Position numbers and translations under genes: made by a program. From Lotus japonicus (taxonomy: Eukaryota; Streptophyta; Magnoliopsida; Fabales; Fabaceae): a stretch of DNA of 64,000 nucleotides. The stretch spans positions 98,753,205 through 98,817,204 of the forward strand of contig NC_080041.1 in assembly GCF_012489685.1 (NCBI RefSeq), in the 5' to 3' direction. Below the pieces are notes generated by a model that was not told the DNA's origin, searched no databases, and saw only the letters and a list, made by a program, of their open reading frames with translations. How positions within the stretch are numbered: position 1 is the stretch's first letter; each line of letters begins with the position of its first letter. Shown in pieces: positions 1-14,117 of this stretch.

Positions 1-469
1 ATTTTCATGTAAAGGTGAAGTCAATTGAAATTATTATTATTACTATTATCATTATTTTTTTTTTTAAATTTCCTCAAGTTGTGAATAACAATTAAAATTT
101 AAATAAGGATAATTTTTCATTTTTAAATTTGAAAAATTGAAGAAAAAAAATAATTAGTAACAAATATAATGAATAATATAAAATATTATTGATAAAAAAT
201 TAAAAAAAATTATGAATGTATAAGTAAAGTGACGTTTGCTTATATATAATGATTTACATTTTTTCTCACGTTTAGGTTAATAATTAAAATTTAAATAATG
301 ACACTTTCAAATATGAAAAGCAGAAAACGTGTACAATTATTTTTATTTTTTTAAAGCAAAATAGTATATTGATAAAAGAATCAATATAGGCCAAATTTTT
401 TCTAGAAGCTCTGAAATCACATTAACTCGTAAAGTATCTTTGAACAAATTTTTCTCCATACACATTGCC

Positions 470-530
470 TAGGGATTGAACTCTCAACTAAATGCTTAAG
501 AAGTTGAGCTATCTACTAATTGTGTTATGA
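470..530 (-). repeat. tRNA-like SINE remnant
   Basis: Read on the minus strand, this has a box-A-like segment (TAGCTCAACTTC) followed about 25 bases later by a box-B-like segment (GAGTTCAATCCC), as in the RNA polymerase III promoter of a tRNA-derived SINE. No tail or target duplication can be seen, so it is probably an old fragment. Similar pieces occur near 25.3-25.4, 59.2 and 63.0 kb. Confidence 0.4.
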
Positions 531-818
531 CTTGTTTTAGGGATGCTGGTGGTGTCTTAAAGAGTGGATGTCGGAGGATTAAGATTAGGAGTATGAAGAA
601 TTATGGGATGGAGAAAGAGACTACTTCATCATGATAGGTGATTGAATAACTTCCGAGGAAAATTACATCTTGGATTAAAGAAGAATAACATTTCTAACTT
701 TTCTCTACTCTAATATCCAAGATACATTTGACTGGAAAGCAATGAACATATCTTTTCCTTAGGAGAGAGGAAGCTTGTATAGTGTTTTCATCAGGAAGTA
801 TGATGGAATGAGGAATCT

Positions 819-860
819 GATGTGAGAGAGAGAGGGAGAGAGAGAGAGAGAGAGAGAGAG
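819..860. repeat. (GA)n microsatellite
   Basis: About 40 bases of nearly uninterrupted GA dinucleotide with one GGG interruption. Confidence 0.95.
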
Positions 861-999
861 CAATTTTCCAGATGACTCGTACGATTATAAAGAAGATTTG
901 AAACACCACAGAAATGCTGACATGATTCCTTATAAAGTTCTCTCTGGACATGCAATAAATAATAACAGAATGCTGCATTTCATGCTGAATTTTCCAGAT

Positions 1000-1467
1000 G
1001 AATGCACATAAAAATTTGATTATATGAATATACAGACAAAACTTTGGTTACTTGTCCTCATGTGTGCATGCAGCCCGCCCCCAAAAGATACAGACAGGCA
1101 CATGAATGAGAACCAAAAAGCTAAATATATTAATTTACTCAAAATAAATTGAGAAATTAAAACAATAATCCTATATATACAACAAACAAACCTCTGAACT
1201 ATGCCTGGAAAATGCACAAGTTCAGAGACTGAGAGGGTGATCAAGAGGTTAGTACTTAGTACTCAACTAGGCAAAAATCTTCACTTTTCTTCATCAAAGC
1301 ACTTGTCTCTTCACCTGATTCTCAATTTGATGTCCCCTCAACAGAAGGTCAAGCACAAAATGGCACCTTCATGGCAGTCATGCACCAGGAATACATAATG
1401 GAACAACAAGTACACCGGCCGAGGGGTTCGCAATTGCATTCTCCAAACCAATCAAAAATCTTGTCAA
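1000..1467 (-). other. MED12: probable MED12 3' UTR
   Basis: About 450 bases follow the MED12 stop codon with no other supportable gene. By position this should hold the 3' UTR and polyadenylation region. Its exact end cannot be fixed from sequence. Confidence 0.45.
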
Positions 1468-4400
1468 TCAACTATCCTCGTCCATGGCACCGACATATGT
1501 AAGGTCGGTTCGTCTCACCCTTACGGCCCCTTTAAGCCAGCTGGCAGCTCGAATATTAACGCGGTCTCCGCTTCCTATGGTGGCGGTATTACCTGCAGAA
1601 GGGCAAGATCCAGCATCATCTTCTAAAAGTGTCCAAGGGTCAACTTCCAGATCATTGTCCTGTTGTTTTGACTTCCCTGATGCTGTGGATTTTGATAATG
1701 GAACCTGGTTTCTCATAGTGGAGCTGCTGGAGTTAAACCCAGAATTTGTAATGCTGTATTGAAGAGGTGCAAGAGCAGAAATTGGGATAGTTGGTGGCTG
1801 GCACGAGAAAGAACACCGCGTAGAGGGAGGGAGTACAGGCATCGCAGCTTGGATACGCCACCGGACAGTATCAGGCAGTTGTGTACAATCCAAGTGATTC
1901 TGCATTACACAATAGACCATCAGAAAAACAAGAAGCCCACAAGCTTAGTGTTCTAGATCAAACAAGGCTAAAATGCCTTTGCTATAATATGGGATCAGTC
2001 ACATAAAGCTACACATTCATAGGCTGAAAGACCAAACCTGCAAAGTTTCCAAAAACTCTCGATCAAATCCTGAAAACTCCCTTGTAGGTTCAATAGTTGT
2101 CTTTGAAACAGGTTTCAACCTAAGCCAACTTGGAGGACTACTACTCAACAATCCATGCAAAATCAACAACAAACGATCAAACAGGCCCTCAACAGAAGAA
2201 TCTACAAAAGAAGCAGAAAAAGCAGCTTCAGAAAGTGATTCGGCCTCTACTCTCGGCAGAGAGCAGTGCATAGCATTCCCTGAAATGCCTGCAGCCTCAT
2301 GAACCACCTGACTATTAAGTAGGCGAAGAATTACAGAGGCAAGTGTGTGTCTCATGTTCCGCACAGAGGGCTCCCTGCAAAATTTAGAATACAGTTAAAC
2401 AGCCATCATCAGCCAATATTTGATAAATTAATGTGGAATACATCAGAACAAAAGCCAATGCCTTCATAGCACCAAGATCCATACTTCAATTCTAAAAAGA
2501 TAATTAGTTAATTGATTTCAGCACCAAAATTTATTCTTGCAAGATATAAGGCACAAAATAATGAGTCGACATCATCATCAATACTAATAGCTTGGATGCC
2601 TGTACTCCCTCCCTCTAAAAGCTGCAATAATTTATTCTTTCAACACCCCGAACTAATGAGTTGTCATCAGCTTTCCGTCTTTCTCTCTTTTTTTTAATAG
2701 AAAACTGCATTGTTTCTTTATAAAAAGAAGAGAGAAAGAAAGAAAGCTGCAGAAAATGTTCATATTGCATTATCTCCTTTTTTTCTGCATTTCAAGAAAT
2801 CTGAAAATGGCCAACTTGGGTTGGCACAATTGGCCACAGGTTTCGGATTTAACTCTCACCTCCCCATAGGTTGAGGGTTAGAACCCCCTGCGTCCAGTAA
2901 AATCTCAGTTAGCGGGCAACCCTCCTCAGGAAGATCCCCTGGCGCTCCTATCTAGGAGTGGGCCTCTGCTGGTCTCCCCAACATGCCACTAGCGCCATGC
3001 CCGGTCGTCTAGAGGTGCTTTCTCTCCGTTCTACAATTTTTTACCCAAAAAAAAACAAGAAATCTGAAAATGCAGACTTGTACCCTCACAACAAATAATT
3101 ACATAAACATGTTCAAAGAAATCTAATTACTTATCCAGATGAAAAATATAATTCTACTGCAGCAACAATACAGGAAAGAAAAAAAATTCTTCAACACATC
3201 CAATTAAAAGCTCACAAATATTAAAATTCTAGTCTCAATCACCTGTCTGTGCAAAGAGTAGGAAGAAATCTCATGAGTAACTGCATACGCAATGACATTG
3301 AGACACGTAAAGCTGTAGGGGAAGGTGGGGGACAAGAATCTGTCGGAACTGTTTGACGTCTGGCTAATCCAGGGCTGCTACCTCTTAAAGATCTGCGGCT
3401 ATTTGCTTTAGTTCCCTGCCCTTCAATTACAGGAGGAGAACTTGCCACCAGCTTACCTGGCACACGAGTAACTGCAGCTATTTGATACTCAATATAACTT
3501 AATTGTTTGATCAAATCATTTGCAAAGGAATTACGAGATTCATCAGAGCTTTGATCTATGCAAGGAATAATTAACTCAAGAAGAGCCCTCTCAGTGCCTT
3601 GCTGCTGTTTACTGCTTGAGCCTTCAGAGTCAATTACTTGAGAGAACCCCTTTGTGGACTTTTTCACATCTACCTCCTCTTCATTAACTTCTCCTTCTTC
3701 AAGAGAAACAGAATCAAATTTCCGTTTTTTCCCCTTCACAGTTATTGGATCAGGACATGGGCTGCACCAACCCCAGGGCTCCGACAACCGGGTTTTAACA
3801 GAAAATCCTTTGGTCTCTGCAATGTTAATTAGTCGTTGCCTAATGGTCTTACGACCAAATAGAACATCTTGACCTCCAAGGAACCATTTAGCCTGCAACA
3901 ACATAGAATCCTCTAGTGACTTCCCGAAACGACGAATCAACTCTGAGAAAAGGGGTGCAGCATCAGGTCTAACTAGTAACCTTGTCAGAATTATTTCAAT
4001 AAAATTGTTCTCATTCTCAGAAGCGCCAGCCTTCTCTGAACTAGGTGAAGACAACTTTATAGCATCAGCTAAGGACATATCATGTGTCTCCAGTTTTTCA
4101 ATGAGGGCTTGTTCGTTTAAAAGAAGCCTGAGTTCAACCCATTGCCAATGAAATTTGGCAGGTTGCAGAGCATCCAAAATATCTATAAGCTTATCCTGAA
4201 GCTTAGATTCACTATCTGTAAAATGAATTTTAGATTTACCACGCCCAGCAGTACGGCCTCCATCATCCTTTGTACAAAAGGATTGTGGCATCTTACAATC
4301 AATCATAGCATTTAAAAACAGCCTAGCACGAAGGGGAACAAATGCCTTCGAGTTTAAATGCATGTTGGAGCCATTCAACTCTAGCAAAGTCGCAAACTCT

Positions 4401-7400
4401 GCATCACATGTATCTGCAGCCATAAGATCATAAAGACACTGAGAGTCATTAAAACATACATCTCGAAAAGGCATATGTCTTATTGCATCACTTAAGGCAA
4501 TTGTTAGAGACTGATAAAGTTGGTTTATGTCTTCACGAACTGCTACATTAGCATTCATAATGAAGGACCGCCACATAACAAACGCAAATATTGAATAGGC
4601 AGGTGGAAAGACCAAACTTAGAGGAAGCATGCGTTGCATCCTTGAAAGAGCTACAATGGATGGTTCACCCAAGAGATCCACCACTAAGCCTTCACAGATG
4701 GTTCTGCAGTTTCCAACAAGCAATCTAAACCAATGGACATGAACTTCAACTGAACTGTCTACCTTAAAGGCCCCAGCTGAACGTGCACTTCCATTTGAAT
4801 TGGATCTTGTGCTTCTCACAAATTGTATTACATTCAGGCCCTCCTTTAATCTGAGAATGGTTACAATTCTCTCCAAGCTGGTGACACCATACACAACTGC
4901 ACCAACAAGAAGTGCAGAAACAGCAGTAGCAATTTTTGTTGATCTTGCAACCACAATTTTACTAGAGTTGTTTGCAGCATCATTTGAAATAGTACTAGTG
5001 TCATGAGTTTCAGGTGACATTTGAAATTGAGCTCGAGATGTTTTACTTGGAGTAAAAACTCCCGCAAGAGCAGTAGAAGCTTCTGTTGCAAGAGCAATCT
5101 CAAATACACAACTATGGCGTTCTCCCAAGGCTTCCTTGAGCAAGCACAAACAAGTTATATGCATTCGCAGGAGGCATTTAGCATAGTTCAATGAACTTGT
5201 TGCCAATGACATATTGGAATGATTATTGCTAGCTGAAAAATCAGGCAATATTGCTAAAGTAGGACCAACGCTACCAACAATGGCAGAAACAGCAGAAGTG
5301 ACCAAAGAGGGATCACCTTCTTGAGCAGCACCACCAGTCTGCCTTATGCAATCTATCAGACCAATAACTATTTGTTGAGCAATTTGATATCCATTATCCC
5401 ATTTTTCTAAAGCAGAAACTTTTGGTGTAGCAGCAGCAAAGAGCTTTCTGTCTTTTCCAAAAAGATAATGAAATGCATCTTCCACATGACGCTGTACAAC
5501 ATCTCTCATGCTTGAAGCTACTCTGGATGGCAATCGTCCGCCACTTGTCTTCTGACGGAAAAAATTGTCAGGGTCCTCAACTCCTGCAGGAACGCCAAGG
5601 GGAAGCCCAAACTCTCCATCAACTGATCGTCCAGAATCAAGTTCAGAAGCAAGCCTCTTATCGCATGTAGTCTTGAAACTTTTCTCCCACTCAATGACAC
5701 TGACCACACTGCTATATTTTCTCAATAGATGACGAGCAAAAACTAGGGCTCCTGAGCCTGAAACTCTCCCATTAGATGCTATAATAGACGCAGCACGACG
5801 CATTAAAGATGACAGAGCTTCAGGAATAAGATCTGCTGCAGCAAGGATGTTCTCATACCTGCATTGAGTAAAAAATGTTAGACAGAGTAGACAATTGAAT
5901 ATCCTACCCCCCCCCCTCAAAAAAAAGAACTTTTCAACATTAGCATAAAGATGAAAAGTAATAAAGTAGTTGTCCAATGATAAAATCTGAGAAAAAATAT
6001 CAGAGATGGGTTATAACCGGAAAGCTCATACAAAGTCATGGAAAAATAACTTAAGGTCAAACTTGCACTTTGTTATGAAATATTGAAATTAGCAATCAAT
6101 CGCTATAAAAAGACAAACATTGATTTTTGTTGTCAACCTATAGAAAATAAGACTGTGATGTGGAGAAAAAATTAAATTTAAATGAAACTAGCCTTAGTTA
6201 TAATTAAAAAGTAAGCACAAAAGGAAAGCACTGAGATACAATGGTTTCCCGTGCACTTTTTAAAATAAATTAAAATAATTTTAAGTATAACACAGCATAT
6301 TCACATATTCAAAAGGCACAAAGCTAAGAAAAAAAACAGTAAAACTAACTGTCTGTTGGTGTCTGCGTTTGGAGATGGAAGAAATAGGCATTTAAATGGA
6401 AGCTTCATATTGTTGATTCGGAAAATACGCGTTGAAAAGGAGGGGGACGCATTACCAAACATACTCTAAGTGTATTAGAAGAAAAAGTTGATGGAGGAAG
6501 AGTGCAGAAACTGACTAGTGAATAAAATAATAAATTTCAGCGGAGGCAGCCAAAAAAACTGCATAACCAACCTTCTCAGTGACGATAACAGAAAAGCCTC
6601 CCCAATATCACAGACTTGGTTCTCCACATTCCTTGGCAGAATTAAAACACTCCTTCCACTATGAATTGTAGAATTCAGGCTACCGTAAACCTTTGGGAGC
6701 AACCACAGGAGGAACTTGACAGCCGATACTAAATCATCCGAGATATCCATCAGATAAAGTAAAGCATAAAGTTCATCCTCACCAAGTTTCCATCGTATTG
6801 AACTTCTATCATCCACAGTAGCAAAAGACCTGCCAAACTGACCAACTTTACCAACATTTTTTTCAGTCTCTTCGATAAGCTGTCTAACTACAGTAATCAG
6901 CCAAACTGTTATTTCCTTTTTTTCAATAAAGCGCAGGCATTTCAGTGCTCTTCCAGCTGAAATAATATCCTCAGAGTTACTAGTTCGAATTCCATCAACA
7001 GACTTTACCGTAACTCCATCCCTAGATGTTCCATGGTGAGGGCACTTTACCTTATTATCACACATGTGACTTGTTGATGCCCCTTGGCTACCCTCAATTC
7101 TAGAAGCTGCCAGATGAGCAAGACTCTGGGTTTTACGTACGGATTTTTGCCGAGTCTTAGTAACCTGCTTGGTTGTCTTAAGTGGTTGATCAACTTTCAG
7201 AGGCTCCGCTGGCTTCAGCCCCTTCTTCATCCACCACGTCTCTTCATCATCAGCAAGTACTAGAGAATCAGCTTGAGCAAAGGAACCTCTTTCCTCACTC
7301 AATTTTTGTTTCTTTGCTCTTGTACATTCTTCACACCCAGGCGTAGCCTCCGCAAGATCAATCTTGCTGTGAGACCTAATTGGACTTCTAACACTGCCTT

Positions 7401-10400
7401 GAGATTCATCCAATCCAGTAGTGCTCAAATTAGATAAATTTTTTGGTAGCTGTAACAGTTCTGAGATGACTTTCTTCAGTTCTTCAACACTAGTGTCATC
7501 CTTTACAATTTTAGAAGATAATATAGAAGGAACAGTTTTCAACAGATCATTTGACACTGTAGAAGCTCCATCTTTTGTTGAAGATGCACAGTGTTTTTGC
7601 TTAACAGCAGAAGATTCGGCACTAGTGGCATTGACATGGTTCTCACTCAAGGAACCACGAAGTAAAAGGCGTCGCTCATTCAAGTAAACTTGTAAGGCTT
7701 CAATAAGCAGTGGCCCTTCAATAATCCCCGATTCTTCCAAAGCATCACGAATGAAGTTACCAGGAAGCTGCTTCAAGATTCGACTATGCCTCTTTTGTCT
7801 CTCTATGTCAACCGCATTTACATTCATATCCATGATCCCACTCACTATCAGCTGGCGCGCATATGCTAAAGGGTAAAAGATGCCTGCACGTATGAGTTCC
7901 ACCATAAGTAGATGTAAGCGTCTGCGGCCTTCCCCTTTTTGCACCATATGCTGATCAATCCAACAAACTATAATATCATGTAGAGGACCTGGGCTTTCAA
8001 ATATGACTGAAGAATAGATACTCTGATCCATAGTTTTTGAACTAGTTTTTATTTTGGATGCATTGGTCATAGAATTCCAATTATTCTTCTGACTTGAACA
8101 CTTTGCTAAATAACTGACTCTATGAGTGTTTCCATTCTTTTTTCTTGGTGCAATCTGCATATCCCTCAGCTTCATCTTTAAAAGTCTGACTGCTATATGC
8201 ACTTGGGAAAGATCTTTCTTACCTGTGAACTTTATGTCAGAAGGAGGTGTGGTCCTAAAATCCCTGAAATCGCATGTTGCCCATTCACAAAGGAAAAACA
8301 CAGAACAAATAAGTGATGTATTTACAGTCGCAAACCACTTCAGCGATAACCTTAAGCAAGGGCTGACTTTTACAACCCAACCTTCAGATACAGTTCCATT
8401 ACAAAATCCTTCAAAAAGAAATCTGTATGCCCCATATGTATCACCAAGTAAAAGAGATTTATCCAAGGCCTGTGCAGCTTTAGCCAGACAGTGACCCGGA
8501 CACCCTGGACTTACAGCCTCTGAGAGATCATTTGCATGCTTTTGAATGCATGAAATAACATAATCAAATGCCAATGACTGGTATTGTGCATCAAGGCCTT
8601 TATTTCTAAATACAGACACAATATCTTCTGAACTATTTTTTATCTTTCCTGCAGCTTCAGTTGCTTTAAGTACAAAATGCCCATCATTTATTGCATGTGA
8701 GACTACAGAGGATGGTAAAGGAAAGCAATCCAAAGCAACGAAAGTCTCCGGTGCCACAAGTATTAAATACCGGAGCATCTCAATCAGAGCAGTAGTCGTA
8801 TATGCCCTCCGGGAATTATCTACTAGATCTGATCCACCAGGAGCGGGGTCACGAATAATACGAAGAGCTGCTCCAGCGAGAGTGCGTACATATGTCTGAG
8901 ATAGAACAACAACTTCTAAAAAGCCATATATAATAGGCAATAGCAGCTGCCAAATCTCAAGCAATTGCTTTTCCTGAAAGAAACAGAAGCGTGACAGATC
9001 AAAACCTGAAGTCTGAAGGATTAGAATTAGTAGAATCTAAAAATGTTCAATTTTATTTTCATGAGCACGCGATTTGTTACATGCAATTAATTACCTGTAG
9101 TTTATGCAAAACCCAGTCAATGACAAGAGAAGGAAGAATCAACCCTTCAGCATGATTCCATTGCAGAAGCCGAACAATATACCACCATCTAAAATGTAAA
9201 GATGGTTCTTCACCATTAAAAACAGATAGTAATTGGTCACTTCTGTGCTGAAGCGGTGCACTATAAGGCATTTGGGATGATCGATCTTGACAGTGAGGAG
9301 TAGAATGAGATGTATTTTTGGAGAAAAATTCATCCATAAGAGTTTGCATGTATTCAATAACATCTTTGGTCCAAAGCTCAGAACAAGACAACTGAGTTTT
9401 ATCATTAGTCCCAAAAGGAACACTGGCAGAACCAGGACGAACCTGCTAAGTAAAACATAATCTACCTTCAAACATTGAAAAGGGAGGGACACTCAAGGAA
9501 AATTAAATAAAAACATGAGGCATCCTTACCAGATTGAGGTAAGTAACCTTTATGAACCACGTAGCCCTCAGCAAAGGAACATTATTCCTAATAAGAACCT
9601 CTAATACTGATTTCCTTCTATAATGAGGGACAGGATCAGCCAAAGTACGTAATCGCTTGTGCTGTTGAGATAATCCCTATAAAAACAATGAGTTTGTAAA
9701 AGAACTAGTAACAGCAGAAAATAAGCACTACCAAGTAAGATTTGAAGTATTCAAGGATTTAACAGGAATATCAACTTAGGAACTTATAAACATTGGCTCT
9801 TCTAAATTCATGAATAGCTATAGCCTGCACGCAGTTTTCATATAAGTTCAGCAAAAAATTGCTAGAAACTGTTGTAAAATCAAGGTTACTGGATTTCGTT
9901 AGTAGACCTGGGCTTATACTAGAAGTACTAATACTTGGATAATTATTAGTATAAATAAGAGCATCAAATTAGGTATTGCATAACATCTAATATTAATGAG
10001 TCTCAGTGTCTCACAATCATAACATTAGCAGTATTTCTCTCTCTGAGGAGTACTAGGTTAAAGTACATTTAGGTCCCACCAAATTGGGAGTGGAGCCCAT
10101 ATAATCTAGTGAACCCTACATGGATTTCAATCAATAAAGAGAGTGTTGGGAAGAGAGTGTCAAAGTGAGTGTTGGTAGCATTTATGTTCTCTCTTTTCCA
10201 TTCCATCTTTGTTTACCTAAGCCCTATTATATCAAAAGTGCATACAAGAGTAACCTGAATATTGATAAATGTGTGTATACAATACCCTAACCTATTCAAT
10301 ACTGGTTCAAGACAAGCTACCAAATAGTAAACCAATAATCCTGATATTCTTATCATCAACCAACTATCCCAAAAGCTTAAGTTATTATGTGAAGCCACAT

Positions 10401-13400
10401 ATTATAATTCTAACACACCACCTCACATGAGAGCCTCTGGGCTTGAAGCGTAAACAATGCACAGAACCACCAACATTGTGCTTAAATTCAACATTTTATT
10501 GGAAGAATGGCATCAAGGATTAAACTCTACACCAAATGGTCATAGATGGTCTCACACTCATGAACCAACTATCCCAAAAGTTTAAGCTGTTTGACAAAGG
10601 TATATAAATGGTTTTATATTATACTTCTAAGAATTTTAATTCAAACAAATAATAAGGGAAGTTAAACAAAAAAGTTTCGTGAAGAGTAGAGAGGGAGCAG
10701 CAAGACTTCAATTAATACCTCAATCCATTTCTTCCGGAAGTCTTCAGGACATGGCCTTTGTTCAGGGAAAACACCAGGCTTCGTGAGTTGTGATCCTGAA
10801 AGAGCCACTCCATAGACTTGACCAGCCTGCAAAAGTAAGCACTATCATGTAGATCATATACCGTCATGACAAACTGGCATAGAAATGGTCGAATAGACCC
10901 CAAATAATAGAAAATAAAACATATAAAAATATGGACATATCTCGGGAGGCAAGCATAATAAAATAGTAGAACAAAGATAAGAAGTCATCACCTTCCGCTT
11001 CTGAACACGAGATTCATTTATGGCCCTTAGACGTTTTCTAATGGCCTGGAGAAAAGATGAAAGACTAAAGAATTAATCTACAAAGACTTCCAATGAATAC
11101 AAAACTAAATATGAAGAATGTGCAGTAAACTCATGGCAAAGCTATACAAACAAGAGGGCATGAATCCCTCACAAAGATAAAGGACTCACCTCTTTGCAAT
11201 TAAGGACAATTGACTTGTTAAAATTCGGAACCTGGGTCAGTGAAATTTCTCTAGCTTCCTGAGACCAAGAAAGTAATGCTATGTCATAAACGGAAAAAAT
11301 TCAATTCTTGCAGCCATCATGGCTGCTATTATGGTGCATTTCAGCCATTGCATGTACTATACTCATCTGAGATTGAAAATCTCTATGTAGCCCACGCTAA
11401 AGAGAAAAAAAATTCTTTCTATTATTGAAGGGGGGTTTTATATTCCTGACCACATCGCACCTCTTAGTTGACTTTACCATTTTCAAGCCTCTCCTCGATA
11501 TCAGAAAGAGATCATATTCATCAGACAGCCTCTCCTCCATCAAACCCGTTTCACATAACCATCTAACCCCTGTTTTACATAGCCCACACACCTTGCTCCC
11601 ACTTATTCCTCTATCTCGCACAGTTCTTTGACACATGCAGATCCTTTTCGCATAGCCTCATTTATGGGAGTGCTTCATCTTTCCATCCCTAGCTTTGGAC
11701 GCTTTCCTCCAGCTCTAGCACTGTTCAGCCTCTGTTTCACTTTCAACAGACCTTAAACTTACTCAGGATCTGGTGCTGGGTTTTTATTAAAATTGACTTA
11801 TCAGTTATGCCATGGGATTAGATTAATGAAGGGTGTCTTTAAGCTATGACTTGTGAGTACTAATGATGGACATGTCGAGTTTTGAGTACTTTCTTAGCTC
11901 TAAGCATCTATTTTGCGTCTCACAAATTATTTGCATTGTACCCACTCTCTTTCACTTATGAGTGTGTTTTGTTTCAGGGTATATAAAATGACTCCAGGGA
12001 AAGTTAACATAGGAATAAAATATTCCCACGTTCGTTACAAATAAAAGTTCAAAGATATCTATTCATTCACAGGAATATATGCCCATACTTCTACCCATTT
12101 CTATTCTCATGGCCCGTGACATGGAAATGTAAATTACATGTAAGTTATCTTAAACAATAACTTCCTTTGTCTCCTCTTTCTTCTACTTTTTGAATTTTGA
12201 AAACATGTTTCCATCAATGTTAAATATTAACCACACATCCCTAGACATAATATTTCCAGGAACATCATTCCAAAGAATACAATTTTATACCTTGAAACAA
12301 GTACCATATAGGCTATAGCATCTGCTTCACAATTAACCCCGCTATAGTAATTTTGGGGTCAGCCGTCTAACAAACTATGATGCCCTTAACATATAGAACT
12401 AACAAACTTTAGGTCCCTTTACCATACTGTATAAAATAATGGGGAGCTCAACATAAGAAGTTCAAATCTTAAAGGAATTCAATAATTGGATAACACCTAT
12501 AAGCTATATAACCCAATCATTCATAGCTTCTAAATTGCTATTTGACAAAATATGTTAAGACATAAACACACGTAAAATTCAAAGATGTACCTCAAGCCCC
12601 TCAACTGTGTCCCTATATCCAGATTGCAAATATTCTCTGGTCAGAGTCTCCTCAGGGCAATTTGGTGTTTGGGGGTGAAAGTCTGGGGGCCCAAGCCTGA
12701 CATTAAAAAGTAGCATTTATAATTAATAAAACTAGATTATAAGGAAACATAAAGCAAAACTAAATATTACCAAGTTGAAATCCATGCCACGCTATACTGT
12801 AACACAAGAAATAAAAGATATGCTAACAAACAAGGGCATCGAGACAGTATATCAACAATTGTTTGGGATATAAACTAAAAACATGCAAATGATACCCCAA
12901 GAAAAACTAGGGAACAGGTTCTATAACTTTAATGAACTACCTAGAGTTCAGAGGTTCTTTATCACACTTCAACTTGTATGAGTATAACGGTGGTTGGCGC
13001 CTGCAAAAAAACAAACCATGGTGTTTAAAGTGATTAACAGCATCAGATAACTGATTAAGCATAACACAATCTATTTTATTATGGAGTATCAAAAAGAGTA
13101 ACTCAATAAAATTGAAAAACTATTGCAAATTGGCAATATTAAATTAAAGGAGTGTTTCAATTTTCAAAGGAAAAGTAGACATAAAATGAGACTGAATTTC
13201 TTAGTAACTGATTGTTAACTCAAATACAAACTCACTCCCTGTGAACTCCAATCTAATTATTTTCATAAAAACTTACCAAAGCCGATGTTACAACATCTGG
13301 ATTCTGGATTTGGACCGTTAAAATAATTTCTTAATTTTTTAACATAATTTAAAAATTCCCACTGTATCTTACACAAATTAAAATAAAAAATAAAAAATAA

Positions 13401-14117
13401 AAAAACTCCGCCGCATGACAAGCTTCACCCATCAAGTATAACACAACTATGCAACTATAATGCTATGGTCTAGCATCATCATCATTATCAACAATGACAA
13501 TCATAATAATAACAAGATGAAAAGGATGAAATAACAACAACAATAATAATAATAATAAATAATAAAATGTTTTGATTATTTAAATGGTAAAAAATAACTA
13601 CTGTTTTGAAATATATTAGGATAGACGATCAAAATAGGTTCTAAACTTATACATTAGAAATAAAAGTAATAACTAACGTAATCAAAGAAATAAATACTGG
13701 TCCACCTTGTAATAGATACTTAAACCAATAACTAGAATATTATAATCAATCAAGAGATAATTAATGATCCTACGCAGAAGTAGTTTTCAAGTTTCAAATG
13801 ACATCAAGTAAAGAGTAAAGACAACCAATCACTAGAGCAAGCTAATAGCTAAAGAGACTAAAAGCATGAGAAGATGTGCCACAACCACAACTATCAGAAT
13901 ATGTAGTAAATTAGTCACAAACGCAGCAGACACAATGGGAAAAAGTTAATAAGATTCTAACAGGACAATGTCGGCAGAGAGAAACTTACCTTGAACTTAT
14001 AGGAAAGTTAGCTGGCAAGGATGATGGATCAGTTCTTCCAATGTCCCTAGTTGATGGCCCACCAATTGTACTGTTATTGACTGCACTAGTGCAGTTGCCA
14101 GCATGATACCTTTGCAT
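1468..14117 (-). CDS. MED12: MED12, Mediator kinase-module subunit (complete, 12 coding exons)
   Basis: Mediator complex subunit 12. In plants MED12 acts in the nucleus in the CDK8 kinase module (CDK8, CycC, MED12, MED13) that regulates RNA polymerase II; the Arabidopsis gene is also called CRYPTIC PRECOCIOUS or CENTER CITY. Exons read on the minus strand: 14117-13990, 13000-12941, 12696-12591, 11258-11190, 11045-10992, 10826-10719, 9676-9530, 9442-9095, 8973-6572, 5858-3243, 2374-2038, 1899-1468. Every junction has GT-AG and keeps phase, giving 6,807 bases, or 2,268 residues, close to the usual plant length (about 2,200). The protein starts MQRYHAGNCTSAVNNS. The conserved Med12 domain lies around residues 194-224 (RRKSVLEVLIRNNVPLL), and a basic then acidic nuclear-type stretch is near 1,845-1,870. 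It ends GAMDEDS. The start is the first ATG after the 5'-UTR intron. No frameshift or premature stop was seen, so it looks intact. Confidence 0.95.
2810..3055 (+). mobile_element. tRNA-derived SINE inside a MED12 intron
   Basis: A 246-base element with a box-A-like segment (TGGCACAATTGG) and box-B-like segment (GGTTAGAACCCC), a non-tRNA body and a short A-rich tail (TTTTTTACCC then nine As). It is flanked by perfect 17-base direct repeats at 2793-2809 and 3056-3072 (CAAGAAATCTGAAAATG), the target-site duplication expected for retroposition. It lies in the intron between the MED12 exons ending at 3243 and starting at 2374, in the opposite orientation to the gene. Confidence 0.85.
13535..13565. 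repeat. AAT/AAC trinucleotide microsatellite
   Basis: Short run of AAC then AAT trinucleotides within a MED12 intron. Confidence 0.8.

Larger units (their letters stand above)
1..1000. other. AT-rich intergenic DNA downstream of MED12
   Basis: No gene is supported here. The stretch is AT-rich with many stop codons in all frames. It contains a tRNA-like SINE remnant near 470-525 and a (GA)n microsatellite near 819-860, both listed separately. The open frame across 694-978 on the minus strand is mostly serine-leucine repeat from the microsatellite and is not credible. Confidence 0.6.

Noticed and set aside
1484..1956. Plus-strand open frames of 92 and 65 codons
   Set aside because: They lie antisense to the last MED12 exon and have no recognisable domain.
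4800..5709. Several short open frames on both strands
   Set aside because: All lie within the large MED12 exon in wrong frames.
11425..11636. Short frames on both strands at 11.4-11.6 kb
   Set aside because: They lie in a MED12 intron, show no domain and no splice context.
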